Of a DNA stretch of 64,000 nucleotides, positions 35,347-44,055 are shown one piece after another; positions within the stretch are counted from its first letter, which is position 1, and the number at the start of each line of letters is the position of its first letter. The DNA comes from Microcosmobacter sp040493455. Lineage in GTDB: Bacteria; Bacteroidota; Bacteroidia; Flavobacteriales; Flavobacteriaceae. The notes under the pieces are model-generated. The model ran no database searches and was not told where the DNA came from. It saw only the letters and a list, made by a program, of their open reading frames with translations. A program made the translations under genes and the position numbers. Where the stretch lies: NCBI RefSeq assembly GCF_040493455.1, contig NZ_JANFDA010000007.1:109538-173537 (forward strand). The letters are read 5' to 3'.

Positions 35347-37235
35347 TTTTTATACCAATTAATCAAAAAGTAAATTGTCCATACGGAGTTTGTGTATTGT
35401 GTATTTCCGTCCTTTAATAACTGAAGTTGCGAATTTACCATTTCAAGATTAAATAGATTGGTTTCTTTATTGAATTGCACAACCTCATCCTTCACTCCAT
35501 TGTATATGGTTTCGCTTGCCCACTCTCTAATTGGCAAACAAAATCCCATCTTTTTTCGGTATAAAATGTCATCAGGCAATATACGCTCTAATGCTTTTTT
35601 GAGAATGTATTTATTAACTCCATTTTTGATTTTGTACTCTCCAGGTATCGAAAGTGCTAACTGAACCATTTCATGATTTAAAAAAGGGCTGCGTGCTTCT
35701 ATAGAATTGGCCATACCCAATCTATCTGCCCTAAACAAGAATCGTTCTGTAACAGCTTGCCTATAACCTGAATAACAGAGCCAGTTTATATAATCAAATT
35801 TATTACCATCTAAAAACTTATTGTAGTCTTCCTTCAATCTTTTGACATACTCATAAGATGAGTGCCCGTTCACTCTATCTTTAAACTCACTAGACAGTAG
35901 TTTGTGCTTTGCTCCCTCTTTCATACCTCCTGCACCTGGCCAATAAAAATCTTCTCCTTTTACTAATCGATTTGCCATTTCGGAAAGTGGTTTCCCTGGA
36001 TAAATAGCATCGGCAACTTGCTTAGATACTTGTTTCAAAAATTTTGGTGCATTGTTGGCTACTTTATAGTACTGATACATTTTAACATAGCGCTCATAGT
36101 TGCTATATCCACTAAAAAGCTCATCTGGACCATCCCCATTGAGCACAACTTTAATATTCTCTTCTTGAGCTAATTGAGATATAAAGTAAATTGGGATTGC
36201 TGTAGTATCTGCTTGAGGTTCGTCATAAATATCAGTTACCTTAGGTATGAAATCTAAAAGATCGTTTGGTGTAACTGTTTTTATAAAATGATTGGTATTG
36301 TAGCGAGATGCTATTTTTTCAGCATATTTTAATTCGTTATAATCTGGCTGATTTTCAAAACCAATCGTAAAGGTTTTAATTTCATTTTGCGTATTATTAC
36401 GCATTAAAGCAACAATAGCAGAAGAATCTACACCTCCACTTAAAAAAGCTCCAACTGGAACATCTGAGATCATTCGTAAGCCTACAGATTCTTCAAGCTT
36501 ATCGTACACCATATCTGCCAACTCATTTTCGGTTGAGAAGTTGAGTTTTCTATATTTTAAGTCATTGAAGGACTCATACTTTTGTATACCATCCTTGTTA
36601 ACCACCATATAGTAGCCAGGTTTGAACTTAGATATACCCTTAAACATAGTATTAGGAGTAGAAACTGTATTGAATGTTAAGAAATCATACAATACCTTTT
36701 CATCTAGTTCCTTAGTAATCCAAGGTAATTTAAAAAGAGCTTTAAGTTCTGATGAAAACATAAAGCACCCGTTCATTTCGGTATAATAGAGTGGTTTTTT
36801 TCCTGAACGATCTCTGGCTAATATTAATTCCTGCCTAGCTTCATCCCAAATTGCAAAAGCAAACATTCCATTCAATTTTGCTATCATATCTAGACCATAC
36901 TTTTTATAAAGCTTTAATATGGTCTCGGTATCCGAATTAGAAAAGAATTCTTCTTGTTTCAAATATTCATTATTGAGAATCTTGAAGTTGAAAACCTCTC
37001 CATTATAAGTAATCACATTCTTTGTCGCAGTATCAATCATTGGCTGATGTCCAGCTTGGGAAAGGTCTATGATGCTCAATCTTGTCTGCCCCATACATAA
37101 ATTTCCTTGACTATTCTCCCAAATTCCTTTATCATCTGGGCCGCGATGTTCCATCGCTTTATTCATATCTGTTACTGATTTACATAAATCCAGATTAGTT
37201 GATGACAACCGAAATATTCCACTTATACCACACAT
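35337..37235 (-). CDS. asnB: Asparagine synthase, glutamine-hydrolysing (AsnB type)
   Basis: Amidotransferase of 632 aa. It begins MCGISGIF, so Cys2 is the glutaminase nucleophile after Met removal, and has the conserved glutaminase motifs MEHRGPDDKG and GQTRLSIIDLSQAGHQP. The synthetase domain has the PP-loop FLSGGVDSSAIVAL near residue 262-275 and NGDGPDELFSGY near 357. In polysaccharide loci such AsnB-like enzymes often amidate sugars or amino acids attached to the glycan. This is inferred from context; the sequence alone says asparagine synthase family. In an operon with its neighbours (8-nt gap upstream). Confidence 0.9.
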   Translation of the reverse strand: MCGISGIFRLSSTNLDLCKSVTDMNKAMEHRGPDDKGIWENSQGNLCMGQTRLSIIDLSQAGHQPMIDTATKNVITYNGEVFNFKILNNEYLKQEEFFSNSDTETILKLYKKYGLDMIAKLNGMFAFAIWDEARQELILARDRSGKKPLYYTEMNGCFMFSSELKALFKLPWITKELDEKVLYDFLTFNTVSTPNTMFKGISKFKPGYYMVVNKDGIQKYESFNDLKYRKLNFSTENELADMVYDKLEESVGLRMISDVPVGAFLSGGVDSSAIVALMRNNTQNEIKTFTIGFENQPDYNELKYAEKIASRYNTNHFIKTVTPNDLLDFIPKVTDIYDEPQADTTAIPIYFISQLAQEENIKVVLNGDGPDELFSGYSNYERYVKMYQYYKVANNAPKFLKQVSKQVADAIYPGKPLSEMANRLVKGEDFYWPGAGGMKEGAKHKLLSSEFKDRVNGHSSYEYVKRLKEDYNKFLDGNKFDYINWLCYSGYRQAVTERFLFRADRLGMANSIEARSPFLNHEMVQLALSIPGEYKIKNGVNKYILKKALERILPDDILYRKKMGFCLPIREWASETIYNGVKDEVVQFNKETNLFNLEMVNSQLQLLKDGNTQYTNSVWTIYFLINWYKKWL

Positions 37236-37243
37236 GCTCTTTT

Positions 37244-38341
37244 CTAATTTTTTTCGTTTACTATTTGATTGTATATATTACGATAGTTTTTTTCCATGCT
37301 TTCAATACTGAAATTTTCCTTTGCATAGTTGCGTCTTTTTTGAGACTCATCAAAAATTAAATCTTTGTTTTTATAGTAAAAAAGCAACCTTTCTGATAGC
37401 TCTTCATTTGTGTTAACTATATTTTCGGGCTCAATAGGTTCCAAAACTTCCTTAAACCCTCCTGAATCACTAAACGCAATTACCGGTTTCCCAAATAAAT
37501 AGGATTCTATTGCGACATTACCTGTTCCTTCATCGTCGCTGGGGTGTACTACGATATCAAAAACTTCATAAAACTGAGCCATTTCAGACTGATATCCAGG
37601 TAGTTTAATATAATCTTTTATCTCAAGATATTCGATTTGTTTTTTAATATCTGGCATGGACGGTCCATCTCCTACTAAAAGCACTTGCCCTTTACCTCCT
37701 TTATCTAAAAACATCTTAAACCCATCTAGTAATCTATCCACACGTTTTCTTGGGATGAATCTAGAAACCAAACCAATTGTAAACTCTTCATTGGCACTCT
37801 TTTTCTTCAACTCAGCAAGCTGCTTATCTAAAGTTGACCCGTTGGATACTATGCTAATATTGATATGCTTTAAACCATAATGTTCTTTAGATTTTTCTAT
37901 CAGGTGTCTAGATTTTGTCACTAAAGCATCTACTTTATGTAAAAACCATTTCTTCAAGGTTTCTCTTGTAAAATACTTTATTGCATTCTCCTTTCTTACA
38001 CCTTTAGATAAACCACAAATCGTGTATACTTTAGCTGCCTTACTTCTATAAGAAGCATATGCTCGTATTGGAGAAAAATTGTATTGATGAACAATATCAA
38101 AGTCATCAAAAATTTTCTTTAGACGATTGTAGGTTTTTGGATTAAAATCAAAACCTCCTTTAATATTTGAAATAATCAAAGGCACATTGTTTTCGACTAA
38201 ATAATCGTAGTATTCTCCTTCAACACGATCAACCATAATACTGGTATCAATACCTTTTTTGGTTTGCTGAATCGCCAACTCAATAGTTGTGCGCTCCAAA
38301 CCTCCTACACTTGGACTATTTATACAATGTAAAATCTTCAT
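37244..38341 (-). CDS. Glycosyltransferase family 4
   Basis: A 365-aa GT-B glycosyltransferase. The N-terminus MKILHCINSPSVGGLERTTIEL shows the GGLE motif. The C-terminal domain has SRFIPRKRVDRLLDGF, VLLVGDGPSMPDI and the EX7E-type motif EGTGNVAIESYLFGKPVIAF. It probably adds one sugar of the repeat unit on the cytoplasmic side. It is 26 nt downstream of the flippase gene and 8 nt upstream of asnB. Confidence 0.9.
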   Translation of the reverse strand: MKILHCINSPSVGGLERTTIELAIQQTKKGIDTSIMVDRVEGEYYDYLVENNVPLIISNIKGGFDFNPKTYNRLKKIFDDFDIVHQYNFSPIRAYASYRSKAAKVYTICGLSKGVRKENAIKYFTRETLKKWFLHKVDALVTKSRHLIEKSKEHYGLKHINISIVSNGSTLDKQLAELKKKSANEEFTIGLVSRFIPRKRVDRLLDGFKMFLDKGGKGQVLLVGDGPSMPDIKKQIEYLEIKDYIKLPGYQSEMAQFYEVFDIVVHPSDDEGTGNVAIESYLFGKPVIAFSDSGGFKEVLEPIEPENIVNTNEELSERLLFYYKNKDLIFDESQKRRNYAKENFSIESMEKNYRNIYNQIVNEKN

Positions 38342-38367
38342 AGATATTGGTTGTTTTATCCATCTAT

Positions 38368-39804
38368 TTATACTTTTTTTCTTATGGTTTTATACAGGTC
38401 AATTATAATAGACTTATAAAATAACATGGTGATTAAAAATGCTAGAAGTGTTTCAAAAACTAACTTAAGCGTTGCATTTATGTGCAATTCTGTAAACTGA
38501 CTAAATGTAAATACGTATTCCAACATAAAAAGGAATAACACACATACTAAGATTCCTTTTAAGTATTTCCAAAAATCTCTCAAGTCAAACTTCAAATACA
38601 GCCTCAATAGGATATGAGTTAATATCCAATCTACTATTTTACTTATAAGCAATAACCACACTACTGTAAGTATTCCGTAAAATGATCCTATAACTATAGC
38701 TGCAATAGTCATTATTGTCCTAACGACAGAAATGTAGGTAGTGATTTCTGGTTTACCAAGACTGGCAAATACAGCACTTGTAAATTGCGTAATAGACTGA
38801 AATGCGCCTGCAAAACACAAAATTCGTATAATTGGAACAGCTTCTAACCACTTTGACCCAAAAACAAATTCAATGATTAACTCAGCATTTAATGCAACAA
38901 GAGTCATTACAGGGAAAACAATCATAGCTACCAATTGTTTGGACTTAAAATATCCAATCTTCATCTTCTGTAAATCATCTTTTACTTTAGAGAGTGATGG
39001 AAAAAGTATATCATTAAACACATTAGAGACTCTTTTCACAGGAGTATACATTATGTTATAAGAAAAAGCATAATATCCAATTATTTTAGATGAAAACAAT
39101 TTCCCCATAATTAGATAATCTATATTTCTGGTGATATACTGAAATCCATTACCTAAGTCATATTTCAATGAATACCAAAACATCTCTCGCACCTCATTAA
39201 ACTTGAAGTAAAAATTAGGTCTCCATTTACAGTACTTTAGAGTAAATATTAATCTAAAAAAAGTAAGGCTCAAAACTTGTAAAACCAAAGCATAAACACC
39301 TAAACCGCAAAAAGCACCAACAATAGCAACCACAGCACTTAAAACTGTTGCAATAACTATTATTTTACTCGTAATATTGAACTTTAAATCGCGTTCTAAA
39401 ATTTTATGTTGTACAATAAAGAAAGGATACAATAAAATGAAAAGAGAAGTCGCTCTAATAATATTGGTTAACTCAGGCTTTTCATAGTAGTCAGCTACAA
39501 ATTGAGCTGTAAAAAATACTATTAAAAATGAAAACACCTTGGTCATTAAATCCAACCAGTATAATGTAGAAATTTGGTTTTTATTCATGTCGGCAAAATG
39601 GATAACCGAGGAACCAAAACTTATATTCGTGAATACGGCTATAAATCCTATATACGTTGTTGATAAAGCAACAATACCAAAATCTTCTGCTAGTAATAGT
39701 CTAGCCAAGACAATATTTAAAACTATGGCAACAACCTGGTTTAGAACACTAGTTATTGTCAGAAAAAAACCTCCTTTTACAGTCTTGGATTTTAAATCGT
39801 GCAA
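38368..39804 (-). CDS. Wzx-type polysaccharide flippase (MOP superfamily)
   Basis: A 478-aa integral membrane protein of the MATE/MOP exporter superfamily with about 12-14 hydrophobic segments and the N-terminal signature SKTVKGGFFLTITSVLNQVVAI typical of the polysaccharide biosynthesis (RfbX/Wzx) family. It should flip the undecaprenyl-linked repeat unit across the inner membrane for the Wzy-type polymerase at 29727. It is the first gene of the 16-gene minus-strand cluster, with 520 nt of non-coding DNA upstream. Confidence 0.88.
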   Translation of the reverse strand: MHDLKSKTVKGGFFLTITSVLNQVVAIVLNIVLARLLLAEDFGIVALSTTYIGFIAVFTNISFGSSVIHFADMNKNQISTLYWLDLMTKVFSFLIVFFTAQFVADYYEKPELTNIIRATSLFILLYPFFIVQHKILERDLKFNITSKIIVIATVLSAVVAIVGAFCGLGVYALVLQVLSLTFFRLIFTLKYCKWRPNFYFKFNEVREMFWYSLKYDLGNGFQYITRNIDYLIMGKLFSSKIIGYYAFSYNIMYTPVKRVSNVFNDILFPSLSKVKDDLQKMKIGYFKSKQLVAMIVFPVMTLVALNAELIIEFVFGSKWLEAVPIIRILCFAGAFQSITQFTSAVFASLGKPEITTYISVVRTIMTIAAIVIGSFYGILTVVWLLLISKIVDWILTHILLRLYLKFDLRDFWKYLKGILVCVLFLFMLEYVFTFSQFTELHINATLKLVFETLLAFLITMLFYKSIIIDLYKTIRKKV

Positions 39805-40029
39805 TGAAATTAAAATTTAAATAATCTAATAAGAATTAAGAAAATATGTTGTTACTATCTCTCTTTGCAATTCTTATATCATCTCTCTTTACAATAAATG
39901 TTTGGATTAATTAGCGATAACAATTTTTCTATTTCATACGTAAATCCCTAATACCTAAAACAGTAATGTTACACATATAGCTTTTATGCACATGGCTGTT
40001 TTATGTTGAATAATTTTAAATTGTCGAGG

Positions 40030-40064
40030 CAAAACTAACCAATTCTAAAGACTAAAAAAATCAA
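40030..40064 (-). promoter_or_regulatory. Possible promoter for the polysaccharide cluster
   Basis: On the minus strand TAGTTTTG (40037-40030) fits TAnnTTTG, and a TTG lies at 40064-40062, 24 nt further upstream, one nucleotide or so over the usual spacing. It would give an unusually long leader of about 220 nt before the flippase start. Confidence 0.35.
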
Positions 40065-40245
40065 TTTCATCTTTAAAGACCCTAATTCAAAAATTACTTC
40101 ATAAATAATCAATATAACATTGTTAAAATCAGTTATTCCCTACAAAAAACCACTGTTAATCTTATAAAATATTCTATTATAAAGTAGTGAATTAAGCATA
40201 AAAGCGTTCTTTCTTCCCATTTTATAAACCATACAACTAGTTTTT

Positions 40246-40275
40246 TTTGCTAACTACCTCATTTTCCTACATTTG
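40246..40275 (+). promoter_or_regulatory. Promoter for the first T9SS-secreted protein
   Basis: TTTG at 40246-40249, 18 nt, then TACATTTG at 40268-40275: a full match to the Bacteroidota consensus, with a leader of about 43 nt before the ATG at 40325. Confidence 0.65.
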
Positions 40276-40324
40276 GATCACCCTCAGAATTAATAAACGC
40301 TCGTAAGAGATAATTGCTAATGTT

Positions 40325-43300
40325 ATGAATAAAAAGTACCCCCTACTGGTGCTACTGGCTTTGCTATGCATTGCTGTTAGCTCTAGTCAATCTGTAATCG
40401 TAACTGTAGACAGAGCCAACATAGTTGGTCCAACAGATACTGGAAACCCGCCCGAAATCTCATCAACTGGTCTTACCAGAGGTTCTGGTGTAGTTTTGGC
40501 AACTAATAGCCAAAATTTTACTAGTTCTCAATGGGATGCTACTTCGCAAGCCGAAGCTGTTACTAATAACGAATACATTGAATGGAATGTATCTGCAAGT
40601 GCTATTAATAGTATTGAAATCACCGAAATTGATATCAGATCGCGTATCAAAAACGGCCCTGCCAACTGGCAAATATTCTATAGCCTAGATAAGTTTACAA
40701 CACCCGGAATTGCTGTAACATCAATTCAATCTGCTTCAACCACAGCAACAAATTTTAACTTTAATGGTCTTAGTATAGTATCTGGGTCTGGTGGCACTAT
40801 AACCTTTAGGCTCTATGCTTGGGGAGCAACCACTAGTAATGGTTGGTTTAGAATTACCAGAAGAAATGCTTGGTCAGATTTTGGAATTGATAGCCCTGGT
40901 TTGAGACTCTGGGGAACAGTTACAACTACAGCTCCAAACAGTATTGAATCCAATATTGTTGAATCTACTTTTGACGAACCAGACAACATTGACTACACGA
41001 TGTACACTTCTACCTCTGGACTTACAGACGTTAATGCTATAAAGATTGGAGAATTTGTAATCCAAGATGGTGGAGACGACCTTACAGATGCAGATGCACT
41101 AAGTACTATTCTTACTGATATCGAATTTTCGATAACAGGGTCAGAGTATTTGGCTGCTATTGCAATCTTTGATGGTTCCACTAATATCAATGAAATAACT
41201 TCAGTATCATCAAGCGTATCCTTTAATGGTTTAACTGGACTTTCAGCAAGTGATGGAAGCACCAAAACTTTTGATGTTTATGCCACATTCAATACTGCTG
41301 TTGAAGACAATGAACAAATACAACTTACTATAGATTCTGCTACTGCCGATGTAGCCTCTGGTTCTTCCTTTGCAGAATTCGATGCAGGCGGAGCTAATAC
41401 TTCAATTGCAGGAGATGATAACAGGATCGAAGTTACTGCAACTGAATTAGATTTCTCAGTTGAGCCTACAGATGTAAATCAATTCGAAGCCATTAAGCCT
41501 AGTGTTAAAGTTATCGCTGTTGATCTTAATGGTAATGTAGATTTGGATTTTACTGGGTCTATAGATATCACAACAACTGGCACATTCGATGCTAGCGCAA
41601 CAACTTCTGCTTCCGCATCAAATGGTGAAGCAACCTTCAATAATTTAGCATTTTCAGTACAGGATATTGGGATTACTTTAAATGCAGATTCAACAGGTTT
41701 AGTCACAGGCACTAGTACCGTTTTTGACGTTGTTGGCCCATTAATTGTTATTGCTATACAAGATTTTGATGGCTCTACCCCAGAATGGACTTATACTAAT
41801 GACACACCATTCTTTGATAATGGCTGGGGAACCGATGGCTACTATGGTATTATTGATTTCGCATCAGCAACACCATTAGATTTTGGAGGTTTCTCTGGAA
41901 ATATTTTAGGTGAAAATGACTTAGATGATGAAGGCGGTGGTGCACCAGGTTGGGCAACAATCACTTTCGACACAGTAGACATTAGTAACTACGACGATGT
42001 TGTTTTGTCTTTTGACTGGGATATTCAAGGTTATGACAGAAATGCAGATGACGCACAATATCGTTTAATATATGATGGATCTAATGAGCCAAGAGTATTT
42101 CTTCTAGATGGAAACGGACCTATTGAAGATGATGAAGGTACAATATCAATCAATATTCCAAATTCGGTATCGACTGTAGCTCTAGAAATAAGAGTGCGAA
42201 ACAATGGTCTTACAGGATATTCTGGATTCGACAACTTTATGCTCTCCACTACATTCGATGGTCTTATATATAAAGATGCCGTATGGTCGCCAAATGAACC
42301 AGACGGGAGCACAGGATCCGATGATGCACTGGTTATCAATGGTACTTATTCTGTTAACAGTGATGTGATTATCAATGATATTTTTGTAGTAAATTCAGCT
42401 GGAATTGATATAGAGAAAGCAACGTCATTAACAGTTAACGGAAATCTAGTTGCCACTGATGAAAGTGTCGTATTGAACTCTGATTCAGATGAATATTCAA
42501 GTTTAATTGTAGATGGAAATATCGTTGGTGATGTAATCTACAACCGTCATGTCAACACTAATACAGGTGGTAATGATCTTATTGCGCCTCCAGTTTCTGG
42601 CGAAAGCTTTACAGATTTCTTGGCAAACAATAGTAATATTGTTAGTAACGATACAGACACACAATTTTTGTTTGGCCCTTTCGATAAAGCTACAGACACC
42701 TATTTGCTATACTCAAATACTGAAACCGCTACATTAAATGCTGGTACAGGATATAGAGCAGCATCTACAGATGATTTAAACTTTACGTTTACAGGAGAAG
42801 CTAACAATGGTAATGTAGACGTGCCTATTGTTACGACAGGCCCTACTAACCCTGAATGGAATTTAGTAGGAAACCCGTATCCATCATACTTGAGTCTTTC
42901 AGACTTTTTAGCGACTAATAGCGCTCAATTCGAGCCTGCCGCCACAGGTATTTATGGCTATGATGGCGACGCCTCTGATGGCTGGACTATTTGGAATCTC
43001 GCATATTCAGATGCTAACCCAGGAGCTGTAGTAACGCCAGGCCAAGGTTTCTTGGTAGCCTCTGTTTCAGGAGGCGGAACTGTATCCTTCACACCAAGTA
43101 TGAGAGCTATTGGTAGTTCTGATGACTTTATTGTAGGTAGACAAGGCATCGCAAACAACACTAGTTTTGTGACATTAAACCTTAGCAGTAATATGGAGTC
43201 TTACAACACTACCATTTACCTCAGTGATAATGCCTCAACAGGACTAGACTTCGGTTACGATGCAGCTACATTTGGTGATATTGCACCTGCATTTTCTATC

Positions 43301-43849
43301 TTCTCTCATTTAGTAGACAACAATGAAGGGAAGGATATGGCTGTACAAGCAATACACAACAACGATGTAAATAACAATGTTGTTATTCCGATCGGTGTTA
43401 ATGCGACTCAAGGTCAACAATTAAGCATTAGTATATCACAGTCCACGATACCTCAGGGTATCAACGTATATCTAGAAGATACCGTTACCAATACATTTAC
43501 CTTACTCAACGATGGTGACTATACCCTTACACCAAACACTCAACTCATTGGTACAGGTCGCTTCTTCTTGAGATTTGAAGCAGAAGCTCTATCTGTTATT
43601 GATAATGAATTTACTAGTTTACAGGTTTACAGCACAGCCAATCCGAAGCGTGTCTATATAAAAGGTTCGTTAAATGATACAGCTACATTTACCTTATATG
43701 ATATCCAGGGAAGACAGGTGATGTCTACATCTTTAGAAAGCAATGTAACGTCTCAGTTTGTAGATGTAGCGCACTTAACTTCTGGAGTATATATTACGAC
43801 TATCAGTAGTAATAATACTGTAAAAACAGAAAAGCTTATACTCAGATAA
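40325..43849 (+). CDS. Large secreted protein with T9SS type A sorting domain (protein 1)
   Basis: A 1174-aa protein with a signal peptide (MNKKYPLLVLLALLCIAVSSS). Residues of about 25-215 form a beta-rich domain (WQIFYSLDKFTTPGI, TFRLYAWGA). Residues of about 220-370 and 380-470 are Ig/cadherin-like, the second with VEPTDVNQFEAI. Residues of about 475-640 are a choice-of-anchor-like domain (IQDFDGSTPEW to GYSGFDNF). Residues 644-1174 hold a repeat module (RHVN, GNPYPSYL, IYGYDGDASDGWTIW) ending in a type A sorting domain (LYDIQGRQVM, SSGVYITTI-like). It is exported and anchored by T9SS. The function of the passenger, possibly adhesion, is inferred. Confidence 0.85.
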   Translation: MNKKYPLLVLLALLCIAVSSSQSVIVTVDRANIVGPTDTGNPPEISSTGLTRGSGVVLATNSQNFTSSQWDATSQAEAVTNNEYIEWNVSASAINSIEITEIDIRSRIKNGPANWQIFYSLDKFTTPGIAVTSIQSASTTATNFNFNGLSIVSGSGGTITFRLYAWGATTSNGWFRITRRNAWSDFGIDSPGLRLWGTVTTTAPNSIESNIVESTFDEPDNIDYTMYTSTSGLTDVNAIKIGEFVIQDGGDDLTDADALSTILTDIEFSITGSEYLAAIAIFDGSTNINEITSVSSSVSFNGLTGLSASDGSTKTFDVYATFNTAVEDNEQIQLTIDSATADVASGSSFAEFDAGGANTSIAGDDNRIEVTATELDFSVEPTDVNQFEAIKPSVKVIAVDLNGNVDLDFTGSIDITTTGTFDASATTSASASNGEATFNNLAFSVQDIGITLNADSTGLVTGTSTVFDVVGPLIVIAIQDFDGSTPEWTYTNDTPFFDNGWGTDGYYGIIDFASATPLDFGGFSGNILGENDLDDEGGGAPGWATITFDTVDISNYDDVVLSFDWDIQGYDRNADDAQYRLIYDGSNEPRVFLLDGNGPIEDDEGTISINIPNSVSTVALEIRVRNNGLTGYSGFDNFMLSTTFDGLIYKDAVWSPNEPDGSTGSDDALVINGTYSVNSDVIINDIFVVNSAGIDIEKATSLTVNGNLVATDESVVLNSDSDEYSSLIVDGNIVGDVIYNRHVNTNTGGNDLIAPPVSGESFTDFLANNSNIVSNDTDTQFLFGPFDKATDTYLLYSNTETATLNAGTGYRAASTDDLNFTFTGEANNGNVDVPIVTTGPTNPEWNLVGNPYPSYLSLSDFLATNSAQFEPAATGIYGYDGDASDGWTIWNLAYSDANPGAVVTPGQGFLVASVSGGGTVSFTPSMRAIGSSDDFIVGRQGIANNTSFVTLNLSSNMESYNTTIYLSDNASTGLDFGYDAATFGDIAPAFSIFSHLVDNNEGKDMAVQAIHNNDVNNNVVIPIGVNATQGQQLSISISQSTIPQGINVYLEDTVTNTFTLLNDGDYTLTPNTQLIGTGRFFLRFEAEALSVIDNEFTSLQVYSTANPKRVYIKGSLNDTATFTLYDIQGRQVMSTSLESNVTSQFVDVAHLTSGVYITTISSNNTVKTEKLILR

Positions 43850-43868
43850 CAGTCAACTTTTTTAAAAC

Positions 43869-43898
43869 AAAAAGCGCATCCCTTTGGATGCGCTTTTT
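43869..43898 (+). terminator. Terminator after secreted protein 1
   Basis: An 8-bp stem GCGCATCC / GGATGCGC with loop CTTT, flanked by A and T runs that extend the stem. A similar GCGC-type stem ends the next gene. Confidence 0.9.
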
Positions 43899-43962
43899 GT
43901 TTGCTCATTAAGTCAGAAACTATTAAAATAAAAGTAACATGTTCTCTACACAATATTTTTAT

Positions 43963-43970
43963 TATATTTG
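43963..43970 (+). promoter_or_regulatory. Putative -7 element for secreted protein 2
   Basis: TATATTTG matches TAnnTTTG and lies 85 nt before the ATG at 44056. The -33 position reads TTC instead of TTG, so this is a weaker call than that upstream of protein 1. Confidence 0.4.
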
Positions 43971-44055
43971 CCTCATTAATCTTTCTTACTAGATTCCGTC
44001 TAGATACCACCTTTTTTATCATACATTTTTTTTCACCCAAAAAATTTAACCTAAA

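Larger units (their letters stand above)
39805..40324. other. 520-nt intergenic region between divergent units
   Basis: I see no open reading frame of note in this A+T-rich stretch. It holds the promoter for the secreted-protein gene on the plus strand (40246-40275) and a possible promoter for the polysaccharide cluster on the minus strand (40030-40064), which would leave a leader of about 220 nt before the flippase ATG. No strong hairpin terminator or riboswitch fold was recognised by eye. Confidence 0.6.

Noticed and set aside
40463..43161. Several 60-100 aa minus-strand frames inside the secreted-protein genes
   Set aside because: They are antisense shadows of long, well-supported genes with clear signal peptides and domains.
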